64,000 bases of DNA from an uncultured Paraburkholderia sp. (lineage in GTDB: Bacteria; Pseudomonadota; Gammaproteobacteria; Burkholderiales; Burkholderiaceae). This document shows positions 37,566 to 46,986 of the stretch, one piece after another. The notes beneath the pieces were generated by a model, which saw only the letters and a program-made list of their open reading frames with translations, was not told the DNA's origin and did not search any database. How positions within the stretch are numbered: the stretch's first letter is position 1; each line of letters starts with the position of its first letter. A program made the translations under genes and the position numbers. Location of the stretch: the NCBI GenBank assembly GCA_940746715.1, contig CALNWN010000004.1, forward strand, positions 62,001 through 126,000, written 5' to 3'.

Positions 37566-38829
37566 TTACGTCTCCTGCCGCAGCGACTCGGGCGTGACCA
37601 GCACGACGCCGTCGTCGGTGCGGTAAAAACGCTCGGCGTCGCGCACCGGATCTTCGCCGATCACCGTTCCGTCCGGAATCGAACAACCCCGGTCCACGAC
37701 CACTTTCTGCAGGCGGCAACTCGCGCCGACGGTGACCTGTGGCAACAAGACTGCCTCATTGATGTTACAGAACGAACTCACCTTGACGTTCGACGACAAC
37801 ACCGAGCGCGAAATCTGCGAGCCCGAGATCACGCAGCCGCCGCACACGAGCAGGTTGTTGCCGGAGGCCTTGCAGGCCCTTCATGTCACGCACGAACTTG
37901 GCGGGCGGCAGTTGCTCCTGGTCGGTCCAGATGGGCCAGCTGCGGTCGTACAGGTCGAGCGTCGGAATGGTCGAGGCGAGGTCGAGATTGGCGGCCCAAT
38001 AGGCGTCGATGGTGCCGACGTCGCGCCAGTACGGCTCGACGTTCGGGTCCGACGACACGCACGACATGCTGAACGGATGGGCGATCGCCGTGCCTTGCGT
38101 CACGACGCGCGGCAGGATGTCCTTGCCGAAGTCGTGGTCGGTATCCACGCTCGAGATGTTTTCCTCGAGCAGCGAATACAGGTAGTCGGCGTTGAACACG
38201 TAAATGCCCATGCTCGCGAGCGCGGTGTCCGGGCGGCTCGGGATCGACGGCGGGTCGGCCGGCTTTTCGACGAAGCCGGTAACGCGGCGGTTTTCGTCCA
38301 CGGCCATCACGCCGAACGCGACAGCGTCCATGCGCGGCACCTCGATGCAGCCGACCGTGCAATCCGCGCCGTTCTCGGCATGGTCCGCGATCATGCGCGT
38401 GTAATCCATCTTGTAGATGTGATCGCCCGCCAGCACGACCACGTACTTCGGCCGGATCGAACGGATGATGTCGAGGTTCTGGAACACCGCGTCGGCCGTG
38501 CCGCGATACCAGTGCGCGCCTTCCACGCGCTGTTGCGCCGGCCACAGGTCGATGAATTCGCCGAACTCGCCGCGCAGGAAGCCCCAGCCGCGCTGCAGAT
38601 GGCGCAGCAGCGAGTGCGCCTTGTACTGGGTAACGACGGCAATGCGGCGGATGCCCGAGTTCAGGCAATTGGACAGCGCGAAGTCGATGATCCGGAATTT
38701 GCCGCCGAAATGGACCGCCGGTTTGACGCGCTTGTTGGTGAGCGGCCCGAGCCGCGTGCCGCGGCCGCCGGCGAGCACGATGGCGAGAGTGGTGCGTTGC
38801 AGATCGTTCAGCTGTGCCGGAGTATGCAT
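37566..38829 (-). pseudogene. glgC: Glucose-1-phosphate adenylyltransferase, frameshifted
   Basis: GlgC makes ADP-glucose from glucose-1-phosphate and ATP. Visible are the nucleotidyltransferase signature [67 protein letters not shown] and SMGIYVFN. One extra A near 37878 (CTGCAAGGCC where CTGCAGGCC is expected) shifts the frame after FVRDMKGLQ. The left-handed beta-helix tail ([20 protein letters not shown], ending PESLRQET) continues in another frame. Family length is about 420 aa. AGGAGA lies seven bases before the ATG, and a long perfect-stem hairpin sits immediately upstream of it. Confidence 0.85.
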
Positions 38830-38843
38830 GTTCGTCTCCTGTC

Positions 38844-38877
38844 GACCGCCGTTGGCGCTTCAGCGCCTACGGCGGTC
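38844..38877 (-). promoter_or_regulatory. Strong hairpin immediately upstream of the glgC ribosome site
   Basis: GACCGCCGT and ACGGCGGTC (9-bp arms) enclose GGCGC-TTCA-GCGCC (5-bp inner stem) with a single mismatch between the two stems. The base is about four bases from AGGAGA of glgC. It could control translation or transcription of glgC, or be the end of an upstream transcript, but no T-run follows on the glgC strand. Confidence 0.5.
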
Positions 38878-39490
38878 CCATACAGTTTTATCGTGTCGGC
38901 CGGCGTCGGCGTTTTGGTTGGCGCCTGCGCCGGTTACATGTACCTTGTCCGTGGTGCCTGCAATGTGTGCTGCTTTACTTTCCGCGATGCTGCTGGTCGA
39001 CCGCTTCTGCATTGACCGAACTTGTCGGCCCGCGGCGCTGGCGAGCCCGTCCCGTAGTTCTAGCACTGAATTGGCTCGCGCGGGCGACGTTTGTTGGCCG
39101 CAAGCCGTCCGTGCACCCAACTGCGAACGATCGGCCCTCTCGCGCCGACCCTCCGTGCGCCACGACACAGAGCGGGCGAGCTTCGGTGCGCAATATGCGT
39201 GCCACCGGGCGTGCATCCATAGGGCGCGGCCGTGGCGGTGCCTTCTTTGGCGCGTCGCGTGCATCGCACGGCGCACGGCGGCCGCTTTGGCCGCCGGTTT
39301 GGGCGCTGCGTTCGCCGCCTAGCCGCCGCTGTGGTCGCTTTCGCGGCTTTGCACGCGTCGCTGCGTGCTCGCGGCGGGCGTCCTAGAATCGGTCGCGACC
39401 GGGCGGCGTGCGAGACCTGCGTACGGCGAGCTTTCGATGCGCGCATGCCGCCGCCCATCGGCATCCTTTCCCCGGCTCCTTTCGCAGACA
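38878..39490. other. Non-coding divergent region between glgC and the hydrolase pseudogene
   Basis: No gene, repeat or terminator is recognised in 613 bases. The middle part is GC-rich and low in coding signal on all frames. Confidence 0.4.
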
Positions 39491-40505
39491 ATGCCCATTA
39501 GCTTTCGCCGTCTTTCATCGCTAGTCACGCTCAGTGCGGCCGCGTTGTTCACGCTTCCCAACGCGCTCGCCGCTTCGCCGGCAGTGCCGGAAGCGGGCTC
39601 GCCGGCTCAACCGGCGGTCGCCCTGTCAATCGCAGCCGCCAGCGGCACAGCCGCGGCCCCGGCCCCCGCCCCGGCCGCCACCGACGCCGACGCCGGCCCG
39701 GCCTACGGCTCCGAATTGCAGGGCTTCGCCTACCCCGCGCCGGTCGGCCAATACCCGTTCACCTCGCAAGGCATTGCGCTGCACATGGCCTATATGGATG
39801 TCAAACCGGCGCACGCGAACGGCCGTACCGCTGTGCTTCTGCACGGCAAGAATTTTTGCGCGGCGACGTGGCAGGGGACCATCCAGCGGCTCAGCGAAGC
39901 CGGCTATCGCGTGATCGCGCCGGATCAGATCGGCTTTTGCAAGTGCTGATGTATCCGCGCGACACGCAGCAACTGGTGCTCGTCAATCCGATCGGGCTCG
40001 AGGACTGGAAGGCGAAGGGCGTGCCGTCGCTGTCGGTGGACGACTGGTATCGGCGCGAATTGAAGACGAGTGCCGACGCATTCGCTGCTACGAGCAGTCG
40101 ACCTATTACGCCGGCCAATGGCGCGCGGACTACGAACCGTGGGTGCAGATGCTCGCGGGTCTATACCGTGGACCGGGCAAGCAGATCGTCGCTTGGAATT
40201 CCGCGCTGCTTGACGACATGATCTATACGCAGCCGGTGGTCTATGAGTTCGGCCAGTTGAGCATGCCCACGCTGCTCCTGATCGGCCAGAAGGACACCAC
40301 CGCAATTGGCAAGGATGCCGCCTCACCGGAGGTGCGCGCGAAGACCGGCCACTATTCGGAGCTGGGCAGCGCCGCGGCGAAAGCGATCCCGCACGCGACG
40401 CTCGTCGAATTCGCCGATCTCGGTCATGCACCGCAGATGCAGGACCCCGAGGCGTTTCACAAGGCGCTGCTCGACGGATTGGCGGCCGTGGCGGCCGATC
40501 GCTGA
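39491..40505 (+). pseudogene. Exported alpha/beta hydrolase with the nucleophile region deleted
   Basis: A signal peptide ([17 protein letters not shown]) is followed by an Ala/Pro-rich linker and the start of an alpha/beta hydrolase ([26 protein letters not shown]). Near 39945 the sequence jumps directly to [20 protein letters not shown]. Roughly 45 residues that should hold the GHSxGG nucleophile elbow are missing, and the frame changes. Another frameshift near 40090 precedes [14 protein letters not shown]. The tail retains the acid and His region (TLLLIGQKDT and FADLGHAPQMQ). Intact relatives in proteobacteria are about 350 aa. Without the nucleophile Ser it cannot be active. Confidence 0.8.
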
Positions 40506-40555
40506 GTTCGCCAGACGTGAAGGGGTTCCGGCAGCCCCGACCTGATGAACTAAAG

Positions 40556-40588
40556 AAGGGCGGCGCGTGGCATGCGCTGCCCTTTTTT
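40556..40588 (+). terminator. Intrinsic terminator after the hydrolase pseudogene
   Basis: AGGGC-g-GCGC pairs with GCGC-t-GCCCT around a seven-base loop and is followed by TTTTTT. Confidence 0.8.
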
Positions 40589-40602
40589 ACGCGAGCGGCG
40601 CT

Positions 40603-41600
40603 TTACTTCGCGCCCGCGAGCTCCTCGCGAATTTCCGCCCCGATTTCAAACGAGCGCAGCCGCGCCTCGTGGTCGTAGATCTGCGCGGTCAGCATCAACT
40701 CGTCGGCGCCCGTCTGCGCGATGATCGACTTCAAGCCGTCGCGCACCGCACCGCATCGCGATCGCCGATCGCCGTGCAGGCGAGCGAATGCGCGACCGAA
40801 TTCAGTTCCGCTTCCGAAGCGGCCAAGTGCTCCACCGGCGGCTGCAATTGCCCGGGTGTGCCGCATCGCAAGTTGATGAACTGCTGCTGAAGCGACGTGA
40901 AAAGGCGTCGCGCCTCCTCGTTGGTCTCCGCTGCGAAGAGGTTCACGCCGACCATCGCATAGGGCTTCTCGAGCGTCTCCGAGGGACGGAATTGCGAGCG
41001 ATAAACCTGCAACGCCGTCAACAGGTAGTCCGGTGCGAAATGCGATACGAACGCAAACGGCAAGCCGAGCGCCGCCGCGAGCTACGCGCTGAAGAGCGAC
41101 GAGCCGAGCAGCCAGAGCGGCACATGCAGGCCCGCGCCGGGCACGGCGCGAATGCGCTGGCCCGCGACCGGATCGGCGAAATAACGCTGCAATTCGACGT
41201 CGTCGGGGAACGAGTCCGCGCTGTTCTGCAGATCGCGGCGCAGCGCGCGAGCCGTGGTTTGATCCGTGCCGGGCGCGCGCCCGAGTCCCAGGTCGATACG
41301 GCCGGGATAAAGCGATTCGAGCGTGCCGAACTGTTCGGCGATCACGAGCGGTGCATGATTCGGCAGCATGACGCCGCCGGAACCGACGCGGATCGTCTTC
41401 GTGCCGCCCGCCACATAGCCGATCACGACCGAGGTCGCCGCGCTCGCAATGCCGGTCATGTTGTGATGCTCGGCGAGCAAGAAGCGGCGGTAATTCCAGC
41501 GTTCCGCATGCTGCGCGAGATCGAGCGTATTCCTGAAGGCATCCGCTGGCGTGGCGCCCGCAATGACGGGCGAGAGGTCGAGGACCGAAAAGGGGATCAT
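40603..41600 (-). pseudogene. Luciferase-like (LLM) flavin-dependent oxidoreductase, nonsense and frameshift
   Basis: Bacterial-luciferase-like monooxygenases of about 330 aa use FMNH2. This one shows [60 protein letters not shown] and [14 protein letters not shown], all typical. A TAG at 41082-41084 interrupts GSSLFSA-stop-LAAALGLPFAFVSHF (probably CAG to TAG), and a frameshift near 40745 precedes the tail TGADELMLTAQIYDHEARLR. It is convergent with the broken hydrolase. The substrate is unknown; relatives are annotated as luciferase-like or alkane monooxygenases without biochemical proof. Confidence 0.85.
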
Positions 41601-41978
41601 TGTCTGTTGGCTTGCTGTTTCTGGCGCTTTCACGCGATGGGGCATTCTCGCAAAGCTTCCGGCTTTCTGCTGACGGCGCCGACATGCCCACGTTTGCGGC
41701 AAGGGTTTATGAGGGTCGGCGTGCAGCATGGACCGCGGGAGCCGCACCGTTACATGCAAGTCCGATATAGATATGGCTGATCAATATTTAACAAGGGCAT
41801 GCCCCACTGCTACCGTGAGCGCCTCTGCCGCACGGTGCATCGCGGAGCTGGCAACCGAGCACCATTCGGATGCTGCACCTTTCTGGACCATTGCGGCCAT
41901 CGCGGCGTAAGTACGCTCGCTGACAGTGCACGAGGCTTCGCGCGCGCCGATCTTTCGAACTATTCTTCCAGGTTACCG
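41601..41978. other. Divergent intergenic region
   Basis: No gene is seen in 378 bases. It should contain promoters for the divergent luciferase-like and cysteine dioxygenase genes. TGGCTGATCAATATTTAACAAGG near 41774-41796 is AT-rich and could include a -10 element. Confidence 0.4.
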
Positions 41979-42589
41979 ATGACTCAGACCCTGCGCACAG
42001 ACCGGCTGCGTGCGTTCGTTGGCCGCATCGCCACGCTGGTCGACGACGGCACGCCCGAAGCGGCGCTGCTCGATGCGGGCGCCTGCGCGCTGCGCGAACT
42101 GATTGTGCTCACGACGACTGGCTGCCCGACGCATTCGCGCAACCGCACCCGGAGCGCTACCAGCAGTACCTGTTGCACGCGGACTCGCGGCAGCGCTTTT
42201 CGATTGTGAGCTTCGTATGGGGACCGGGCCAGGCCACACCGGTGCACGACCATACGGTGTCGGGCTTGATCGGCGTGTTGCATGGCGCGGAAATTGCGCA
42301 GCGTTACCGTGTCGCGGCCGGTGGCGAAGTCGTCGAAGCGGGCGCTCCCGAGCGCCTCGCCGCCGGTGCGGTGGATGCCGTGTCGCCGCGCATCGGCGTA
42401 TTCATCGCGTGAGCAATGCATTTGGTGACCGTACGTCGATCAGCATTCACGTGTACGGTGGAAATATCGGCGCGGTCAGCCGTTCGGTGTATCCGGGCGG
42501 CACCGGCCGCAAACAGTTTGTGTCCGGCTACTCGAACGACGTGTTGCCAGAACATCTGGAATGTGTCGAAGGAGTCCCCGATCTCATGA
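41979..42589 (+). pseudogene. Cysteine dioxygenase, three frameshifts
   Basis: This cupin iron enzyme oxidises cysteine to cysteine sulfinate. The N-terminal part (LRAFVGRIATLVDDGTPEAA) is in one frame to about 42115. The metal-binding core (WGPGQATPVHDHTVSGLIGV, with the HDH ligand pair) is in a second frame. The third His region (TSISIHVYGGNIGAVSRSVY) follows another frame change near 42395. One extra G near 42550 spoils the end, which would read NIWNVSKESPIS and stop at TGA 42587-42589, overlapping the ATG of the rhodanese gene. The reconstructed length, about 200 aa, is normal. The coupling suggests a cysteine sulfur-oxidation operon. Confidence 0.85.
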
Positions 42590-44187
42590 CTTTCGTGAAA
42601 GATTTTCGTACCCGGTCTTATGCAGACGTGCGCCGCGCATTGCTCGAACGCGAGGAAATCGCGTTCGTCGATGTTCGCGAGGAAGATCCGCACGCGCGCA
42701 GTCATCCGCTCTTTGCCGCGAATCTGCCGCTCTCGCGGCTCGAACTGGACGCGCCGGTGCGCCTGCCGCGCCGCGACGTGCCGATCGTCGTGCTCGACGA
42801 CGGGGAAGGGCTCGCCGGGCGCGCCGCGGAGCGCTTCGAGAGCCTCGGCTATACCGACGTCGCCTTGCTCGAAGGCGGCTTGCAAGGCTGGCGCAAAGCC
42901 GGCGGCGAGTTGTTCCAGGACGTCAATGTGCCGAGCAAGGCGTTCGGCGAACTGGTGGAAAGCGTGCGCCATACGCCGTCGCTGCCCGCGCAGCAGGTGC
43001 AGGCGCTGCTCGATCGCGAAGAGAACGTGGTCGTGCTCGACGCGCGCCGTTTCGACGAATATCAGACCATGAACATTCCCGGCAGCATCCGCGTGCCGGG
43101 CGCGGAACTGGTGCTGCGCGCGCGTGAGCTCGCGCCCGACCCTGCGACGCGGATCATCGTCAACTGTGCGGGACGCACGCGCAGCATCATCGGCGCGCAG
43201 TCGTTGATCAATGCGGGCGTGCAGAACCCGGTTGCCGCGCTGCGCAACGGCACCATCGGCTGGACGCTCGCGGGGCAGCCGCTCGCGCACGGCAGCTCGC
43301 GCCGGCCGGACCCGGTTGTCGACGACGCGCTGCGTCTTGTCGCCGCCGACGGCGCACGCTCCGTCGCCGACCGCGCCAAAGTGGGCCGTACGTCGCGCGA
43401 TGAGGCGCGCCGCTGGGCCGACGAAGCGGTGCGCACCGTCTATCGCTTCGACCCGCGCACGCCGGAGGAATACGAAGTGGGCCATGTGCCCGGCTTTCGC
43501 TCCGCGCCCGGCGGCCAGCTCGTGCAGGAAACGGAGATGTTCGCGCCGGTGCGCGGCGCGCGCGTGATCCTCGCGGACAGCGACGGCGTCCGCGCGAACA
43601 TGACGGCGTCCTGGCTCGCGCAAATGAACATCGAGGTGTACGTGGTGGACGGCTTGACTGCCGCCGACTTCGCGGAAAAAGGCGCGGCGCCCGCGGCGCG
43701 CTTTGCGCCACAGCCACCCGACGCGGATGAAATCTCGCCGGCCGAACTGGCCGCGCTGCTTCAGTCGCCTAGCACCGTGGTACTCGATTTCACGAGCAGC
43801 GTGAACTATGTGAAGCGTCACATTCCCGGCGCGTGGTTCGCGATCCGCAGCCAGTTGCAGACGGCGTTGCACAAGCTGCCGGACGCGCGCCGCTATGTGC
43901 TCACATGCGGCAGCAGCCTGCTCGCGCGCTTTGCCGCACCGGAAGTGGCGGCTCTCACGGGTAAGCCCGTGCAGGTGCTGACAGGCGGCACGGCGGCGTG
44001 GATAGAAGCGGGGCTGCCGGTGGAAAGCGGCGAGACTCGGATGGCGTCGTCGCGCATCGACCGGTACCGCCGTCCTTACGAGGGCACGGACAACGCGCGC
44101 GAGGCGATGAACGCCTACCTGGAGTGGGAATACGGCCTGGTTGTGCAGCTCGCTCGTGACGGCACGCATGGGTTCCATGTGATCTGA
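42586..44187 (+). CDS. Multi-domain rhodanese-related sulfurtransferase (four rhodanese repeats)
   Basis: This intact protein of about 533 aa has four rhodanese modules: about 5-110 (FVDVREEDP), 125-235 with the active-site loop VNCAGRTRSIIGAQ (Cys), 265-370 (FDPRTPEEYEVGHVPG, ILADSDGVRAN; no Cys, catalytically dead), and 390-500 (VLDFTSSVNYVKRHIPG, VLTCGSSLLARFAAPE with a second Cys). Such proteins move sulfane sulfur between thiosulfate, cyanide or persulfides. Its start overlaps the end of cysteine dioxygenase, implying a role with cysteine-derived sulfur. Unlike its partner it is undamaged. Confidence 0.9.
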   Translation: MTFVKDFRTRSYADVRRALLEREEIAFVDVREEDPHARSHPLFAANLPLSRLELDAPVRLPRRDVPIVVLDDGEGLAGRAAERFESLGYTDVALLEGGLQGWRKAGGELFQDVNVPSKAFGELVESVRHTPSLPAQQVQALLDREENVVVLDARRFDEYQTMNIPGSIRVPGAELVLRARELAPDPATRIIVNCAGRTRSIIGAQSLINAGVQNPVAALRNGTIGWTLAGQPLAHGSSRRPDPVVDDALRLVAADGARSVADRAKVGRTSRDEARRWADEAVRTVYRFDPRTPEEYEVGHVPGFRSAPGGQLVQETEMFAPVRGARVILADSDGVRANMTASWLAQMNIEVYVVDGLTAADFAEKGAAPAARFAPQPPDADEISPAELAALLQSPSTVVLDFTSSVNYVKRHIPGAWFAIRSQLQTALHKLPDARRYVLTCGSSLLARFAAPEVAALTGKPVQVLTGGTAAWIEAGLPVESGETRMASSRIDRYRRPYEGTDNAREAMNAYLEWEYGLVVQLARDGTHGFHVI

Positions 44188-44200
44188 CGGCGGTTGCTTT

Positions 44201-44270
44201 TTAGTTGAGCGTGCCGACGGGCGGCGTGTCGGCGGCGACGATTTCACGCAGCATGTCGAGTTCGCGCTGG
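44201..44270 (-). pseudogene. C-terminal remnant of an unidentified minus-strand gene
   Basis: Read on the minus strand, the frame ending at TAA 44201-44203 encodes AQRELDMLREIVAADTPPVG followed by TLN, a composition and ending typical of a real protein C-terminus. Upstream it runs into the start of a plus-strand remnant near 44268, so only about 23 codons survive. I do not recognise the family. Confidence 0.35.
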
Positions 44271-44498
44271 GCGCTCACGCATCCGGACGAGGTGGCGGCG
44301 ATGCAATCGCGCGTCACGGGTTTGCCGACCGATGTGTTGAAGACGGTTTATCAGCGCGGCCAAGTGCATCCCGTCGCAATCGACGACACGGTGGTGGCCG
44401 CGCAGCAGCGTACCGCCGACAGCTACGAAGCGGCCAACGTGATTCGCGCGCATCTGGATGTGCGCGCAAGCTTCGACCGCAGCTTCCCGCTGTCCTGA
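44268..44498 (+). pseudogene. C-terminal remnant of a sulfonate/nitrate-type ABC substrate-binding protein
   Basis: About 76 residues from WALTHPDEVAAMQSRVTG to HLDVRASFDRSFPLS match the end of periplasmic proteins of the aliphatic-sulfonate (SsuA) type, including VYQRGQVHPVAIDDTVVAAQ. All upstream sequence is missing, and it abuts the remnant of a gene on the opposite strand, so the 5' parts of two divergent genes were deleted together. Confidence 0.6.
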
Positions 44499-44639
44499 CG
44501 CGTTTTGCAATCCCGCTGAAATCTCACAGGAATCGCGCTGAATCTCCACTGCACTGCACGGCACGCGGCGAAATCCTCTGCAAATTCGGTGTAAACGCGC
44601 TCTCATCTAAAGCCGCCGATCCCGTTAGATTAACGTCAC

Positions 44640-44880
44640 TTGGAAGGCTTAATGAGGGGACCAGGGCGACCGGACAAGCAGCGGTTCGTCATTCCGGCGA
44701 TGGCACGAGGTGAGCGGCCAAGGTCGTTCATCGCCACGCCGGAACGGGACCGCTGCGCGTCGTTCCTCCTGCAGGCCGCCCGGCCTGTCAACCTTCTTCC
44801 AGCGTACTGACCGTACCTGCCGTTAGCACGGCTTGAATGCCGCCTCGCATGGGCGACGCTTTGCACAGCGTCGCCTTTTT
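44640..44880 (+). ncRNA. Candidate structured non-coding RNA with intrinsic terminator
   Basis: A long-range stem is formed by GCAGCGGT (44678-44685) with ACCGCTGC (44749-44756), then TTCCGGCG (44692-44699) with CGCCGGAA (44737-44744), then TGGC (44701-44704) with GCCA (44733-44736); all pairs are perfect. About 100 bases later a textbook terminator follows. No reading frame is convincing across it. It does not show conserved boxes I know from RNase P, tmRNA or SRP RNA. The transcript could be an independent sRNA or the leader of the lipoprotein gene at 45130. The 5' end is a guess. Confidence 0.4.
44852..44880 (+). terminator. Strong intrinsic terminator
   Basis: GGCGACGCT pairs with AGCGTCGCC (9 bp) around TTGCAC and is followed by TTTTT. 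No protein gene ends nearby, so it probably closes an RNA gene. Confidence 0.9.
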
Positions 44881-45129
44881 GCTTTCTGTTGCGTCTGTTG
44901 CTATTTGCAATAAATTGGGCGCAGAGCGCGTCAGCGTCGAAAAACCCCTTTATGTGCGGCGTTTTCTGCCCGCGCAGCCAGTATCGGCGCGTTGTCGCGG
45001 GCGGCGCGTGCGCTCGCGGTTTTCGCCTCGCGCGGTTATCCTGTAACGTGCCCCCAAGGCAAGTTCTGTGGGGAATCACTACACGACCGATGCAGGCATT
45101 CGCGCCCGCATCGCTACAGGAAATTGGCT

Positions 45130-45681
45130 GTGAGCCTGAAACTACCTATTGTCGCCATGCTGGCCGCGTGCATCGCGCTCACCGCGTGCGACGACCAACA
45201 GAGCGAGCGCACCGTGCAAAAAATCAAGGACATCTTCAACGCCGTGAAGCCCGACGCACTGCTGCTCAAGAACATGACGCCCGGCGTCACGACCGAAGCG
45301 CAGATCCGCGAGCAGATGGGCAAGCCCGAAACCGAACGGACCTATACCGACGGCTCCAAACGTTTCGAATATCCACGTGGTCCGCAAGGTTTGAATACGT
45401 ACATGGTGGACATTGACCGTGACGGTAAACTGCAATCCATCACGCAGGTGTTGACCGCGGCGAATTTCGGCAAGATCCGCATCGGCATGACGGAGGACGA
45501 GGTGCGGCGGCTGCTCGGCAAACCGGGCGAGGTCGCGGTCTTTCCGCTCAAGCCGGAGACGGTGTGGAGCTGGAAGTGGCGCGAAGGCGGCGTGACGGAA
45601 GAAGGCATTTTTAACGTGCACTTCGACCAGAATCACCAGGTGTACAGAACGTCGCGTTCGGACGTCGTGCGCGGGCGCTAG
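45130..45681 (+). CDS. SmpA/OmlA-domain lipoprotein
   Basis: This is an intact protein of about 183 aa. A GTG start at 45130 gives a lipoprotein signal (SLKLPIVAMLAACIALTAC; lipobox LTAC). The mature part has two BamE/SmpA-like repeats: LKNMTPGVTTEAQIREQMGK with ERTYTDGSKRFEYPRG, and IRIGMTEDEVRRLLGKPGE with ETVWSWKWREGG. BamE itself has one such unit and belongs to the outer-membrane assembly complex, so this longer protein is a relative of uncertain role. A patatin gene follows 31 bases downstream and may be co-transcribed. The terminator at 44852 separates it from upstream transcription. Confidence 0.8.
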   Translation: MSLKLPIVAMLAACIALTACDDQQSERTVQKIKDIFNAVKPDALLLKNMTPGVTTEAQIREQMGKPETERTYTDGSKRFEYPRGPQGLNTYMVDIDRDGKLQSITQVLTAANFGKIRIGMTEDEVRRLLGKPGEVAVFPLKPETVWSWKWREGGVTEEGIFNVHFDQNHQVYRTSRSDVVRGR

Positions 45682-45712
45682 AAGCAACGAAAAGCAGAAA
45701 GACGGGGGCATC

Positions 45713-46659
45713 ATGATACGTCGACGTCGATACAGCCGTATCGGGCTGGTGTTGGGAGGCGGCGCGGCGCGCGGCTGGGCGCATATCGGCGCGATTCGCG
45801 CGCTGCACGACGCGGGCATCAAGCCCGACGTGGTCTGCGGGACCTCGATCGGCGCGCTGGTCGGCGCCGTCTATGCGAACGGCGACATCGACTGGCTGGA
45901 AGAGTGGGTTTCGCGGCTCACGTGGCAGACAGTCGTGCGCCTGCTCGATCTGCGCCTGTCGGGCGGCTTGCTCGGCGGGCGCAAGGTGATCCAGCTGTTC
46001 GCCGACAAATTCAACGGCCGGTCCATCGCGCAGCTGAACATGCCGTTCGCGGCGGTCGCCACCGAACTCGACACGGGCCGCGAAAGCTGGCTGCAGGACG
46101 GCAGCGTGGTCGACGCGGTGCGCGCGTCGATTGCGATTCCCGGCATTTTCACGCCGGTGTGGCACAACTGCGTATGGCTCGTCGACGGCGGCCTGAGCAA
46201 TCCGGTGCCGGTGTCGGTCGCGCGCGGCATGCGGGCGGACTGCGTGATCGCGGTGGATCTGAACAACGACATTCTTAACGGACGCGATTTCGGCGGCGCG
46301 GTGGTGGACACGCCCGCCCTCGATCCGACCGCCCCGACGCCCGTTTCGCTGCGCCGTAACGGCAAGCCGTGGCCGCGCTGGCTCGCGCCGGCCGAGGAGC
46401 GTGTCACCGACGACGTGCGCGTGCCGCCCGCGCCGAGCGCCCGTGTGCCCTCTCCATGTTGAGTTCGATCGCGCAACATCATGCAGGTGCGGATCACGCG
46501 CAGCCGCCTTGCGGGCGAGCCCGCGGACATCCTGATCCAGCCGCGCCTCGGCGGCATGGGCATTTTCGATTTTCATCGCGCAGCGCCGGCCATCGAGGAA
46601 GGGCGCGCGGCGGTGGAACACATGCTGCCGGCCATTCGCGCGCGGCTCGCATGGACTAG
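45713..46659 (+). pseudogene. Patatin-like phospholipase (RssA type), frameshifted C-terminus
   Basis: The N-terminal catalytic domain is intact: GLVLGGGAARGWAHIGAI (oxyanion loop), VVCGTSIGALVGA (GxSxG nucleophile) and WLVDGGLSNPVPVSV (catalytic Asp). This is the Ser-Asp dyad arrangement of patatins such as RssA. Near 46452 two extra bases (TCTC for TC) and near 46475 a second indel shift the frame twice. The tail continues in other frames (SMLSSIAQ; QVRITRSRLAGEPADILIQP and MGIFDFHRAAPAIEEGR). A truncated product of 249 aa with the whole active site could still be made, so residual activity is possible. The end at 46659 is approximate. Confidence 0.8.
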
Positions 46660-46986
46660 CTACAACGGCGCGCCGGGTCTTGGTCGGGCTGCGGTTCTCG
46701 CGCGCGCTTCACGTTGCGCGAAGCGCGCGCCGTCTATCGAAAAAGCGACCTCAAACTTGCGAAATCGCTGCCGGGCGTGCCCGCCGCGCTTGGCATGGCT
46801 TGGCGGGAGGCCCCGCAACATCAGGCGCTGCAGGCTGCACCGCGCGTCATGAGCCGCTTGTTGCAACGCAGCAAACTTCGCGCCTGGCTTTGAGAATTTA
46901 ATTTTCGCTTGCGAGACTCCGCGCCATGCCTGATGAGCCGGGGTGGGATGAGCCGGCTGCATCCAGGCACCTTCAAACGAACCTGG
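46660..46986. other. Gap before the arginine/ornithine transporter genes
   Basis: No gene is recognised in 327 bases. It probably holds the promoter of the transport operon. TTTGAGAATTTAATTTTCGC near 46890-46909 is AT-rich. Confidence 0.4.

Larger units (their letters stand above)
44499..45129. other. Non-coding region holding a candidate structured RNA
   Basis: No protein gene is seen in 631 bases. It contains an imperfect tandem repeat of about 21 bp (44508-44549, AATCxCGCTGAAATCTCxAC-like), a long structured stretch and a strong intrinsic terminator at 44852-44880, described separately. Confidence 0.5.

Noticed and set aside
42304..44247. A 647-codon minus-strand ORF opposite the rhodanese gene
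   Set aside because: Composition is that of an antisense shadow; the rhodanese repeats on the plus strand explain the interval.
46660..46986. Minus-strand ORF between the patatin and aotQ
   Set aside because: Low-complexity, no family likeness, and it overlaps the probable promoter of the transporter genes.
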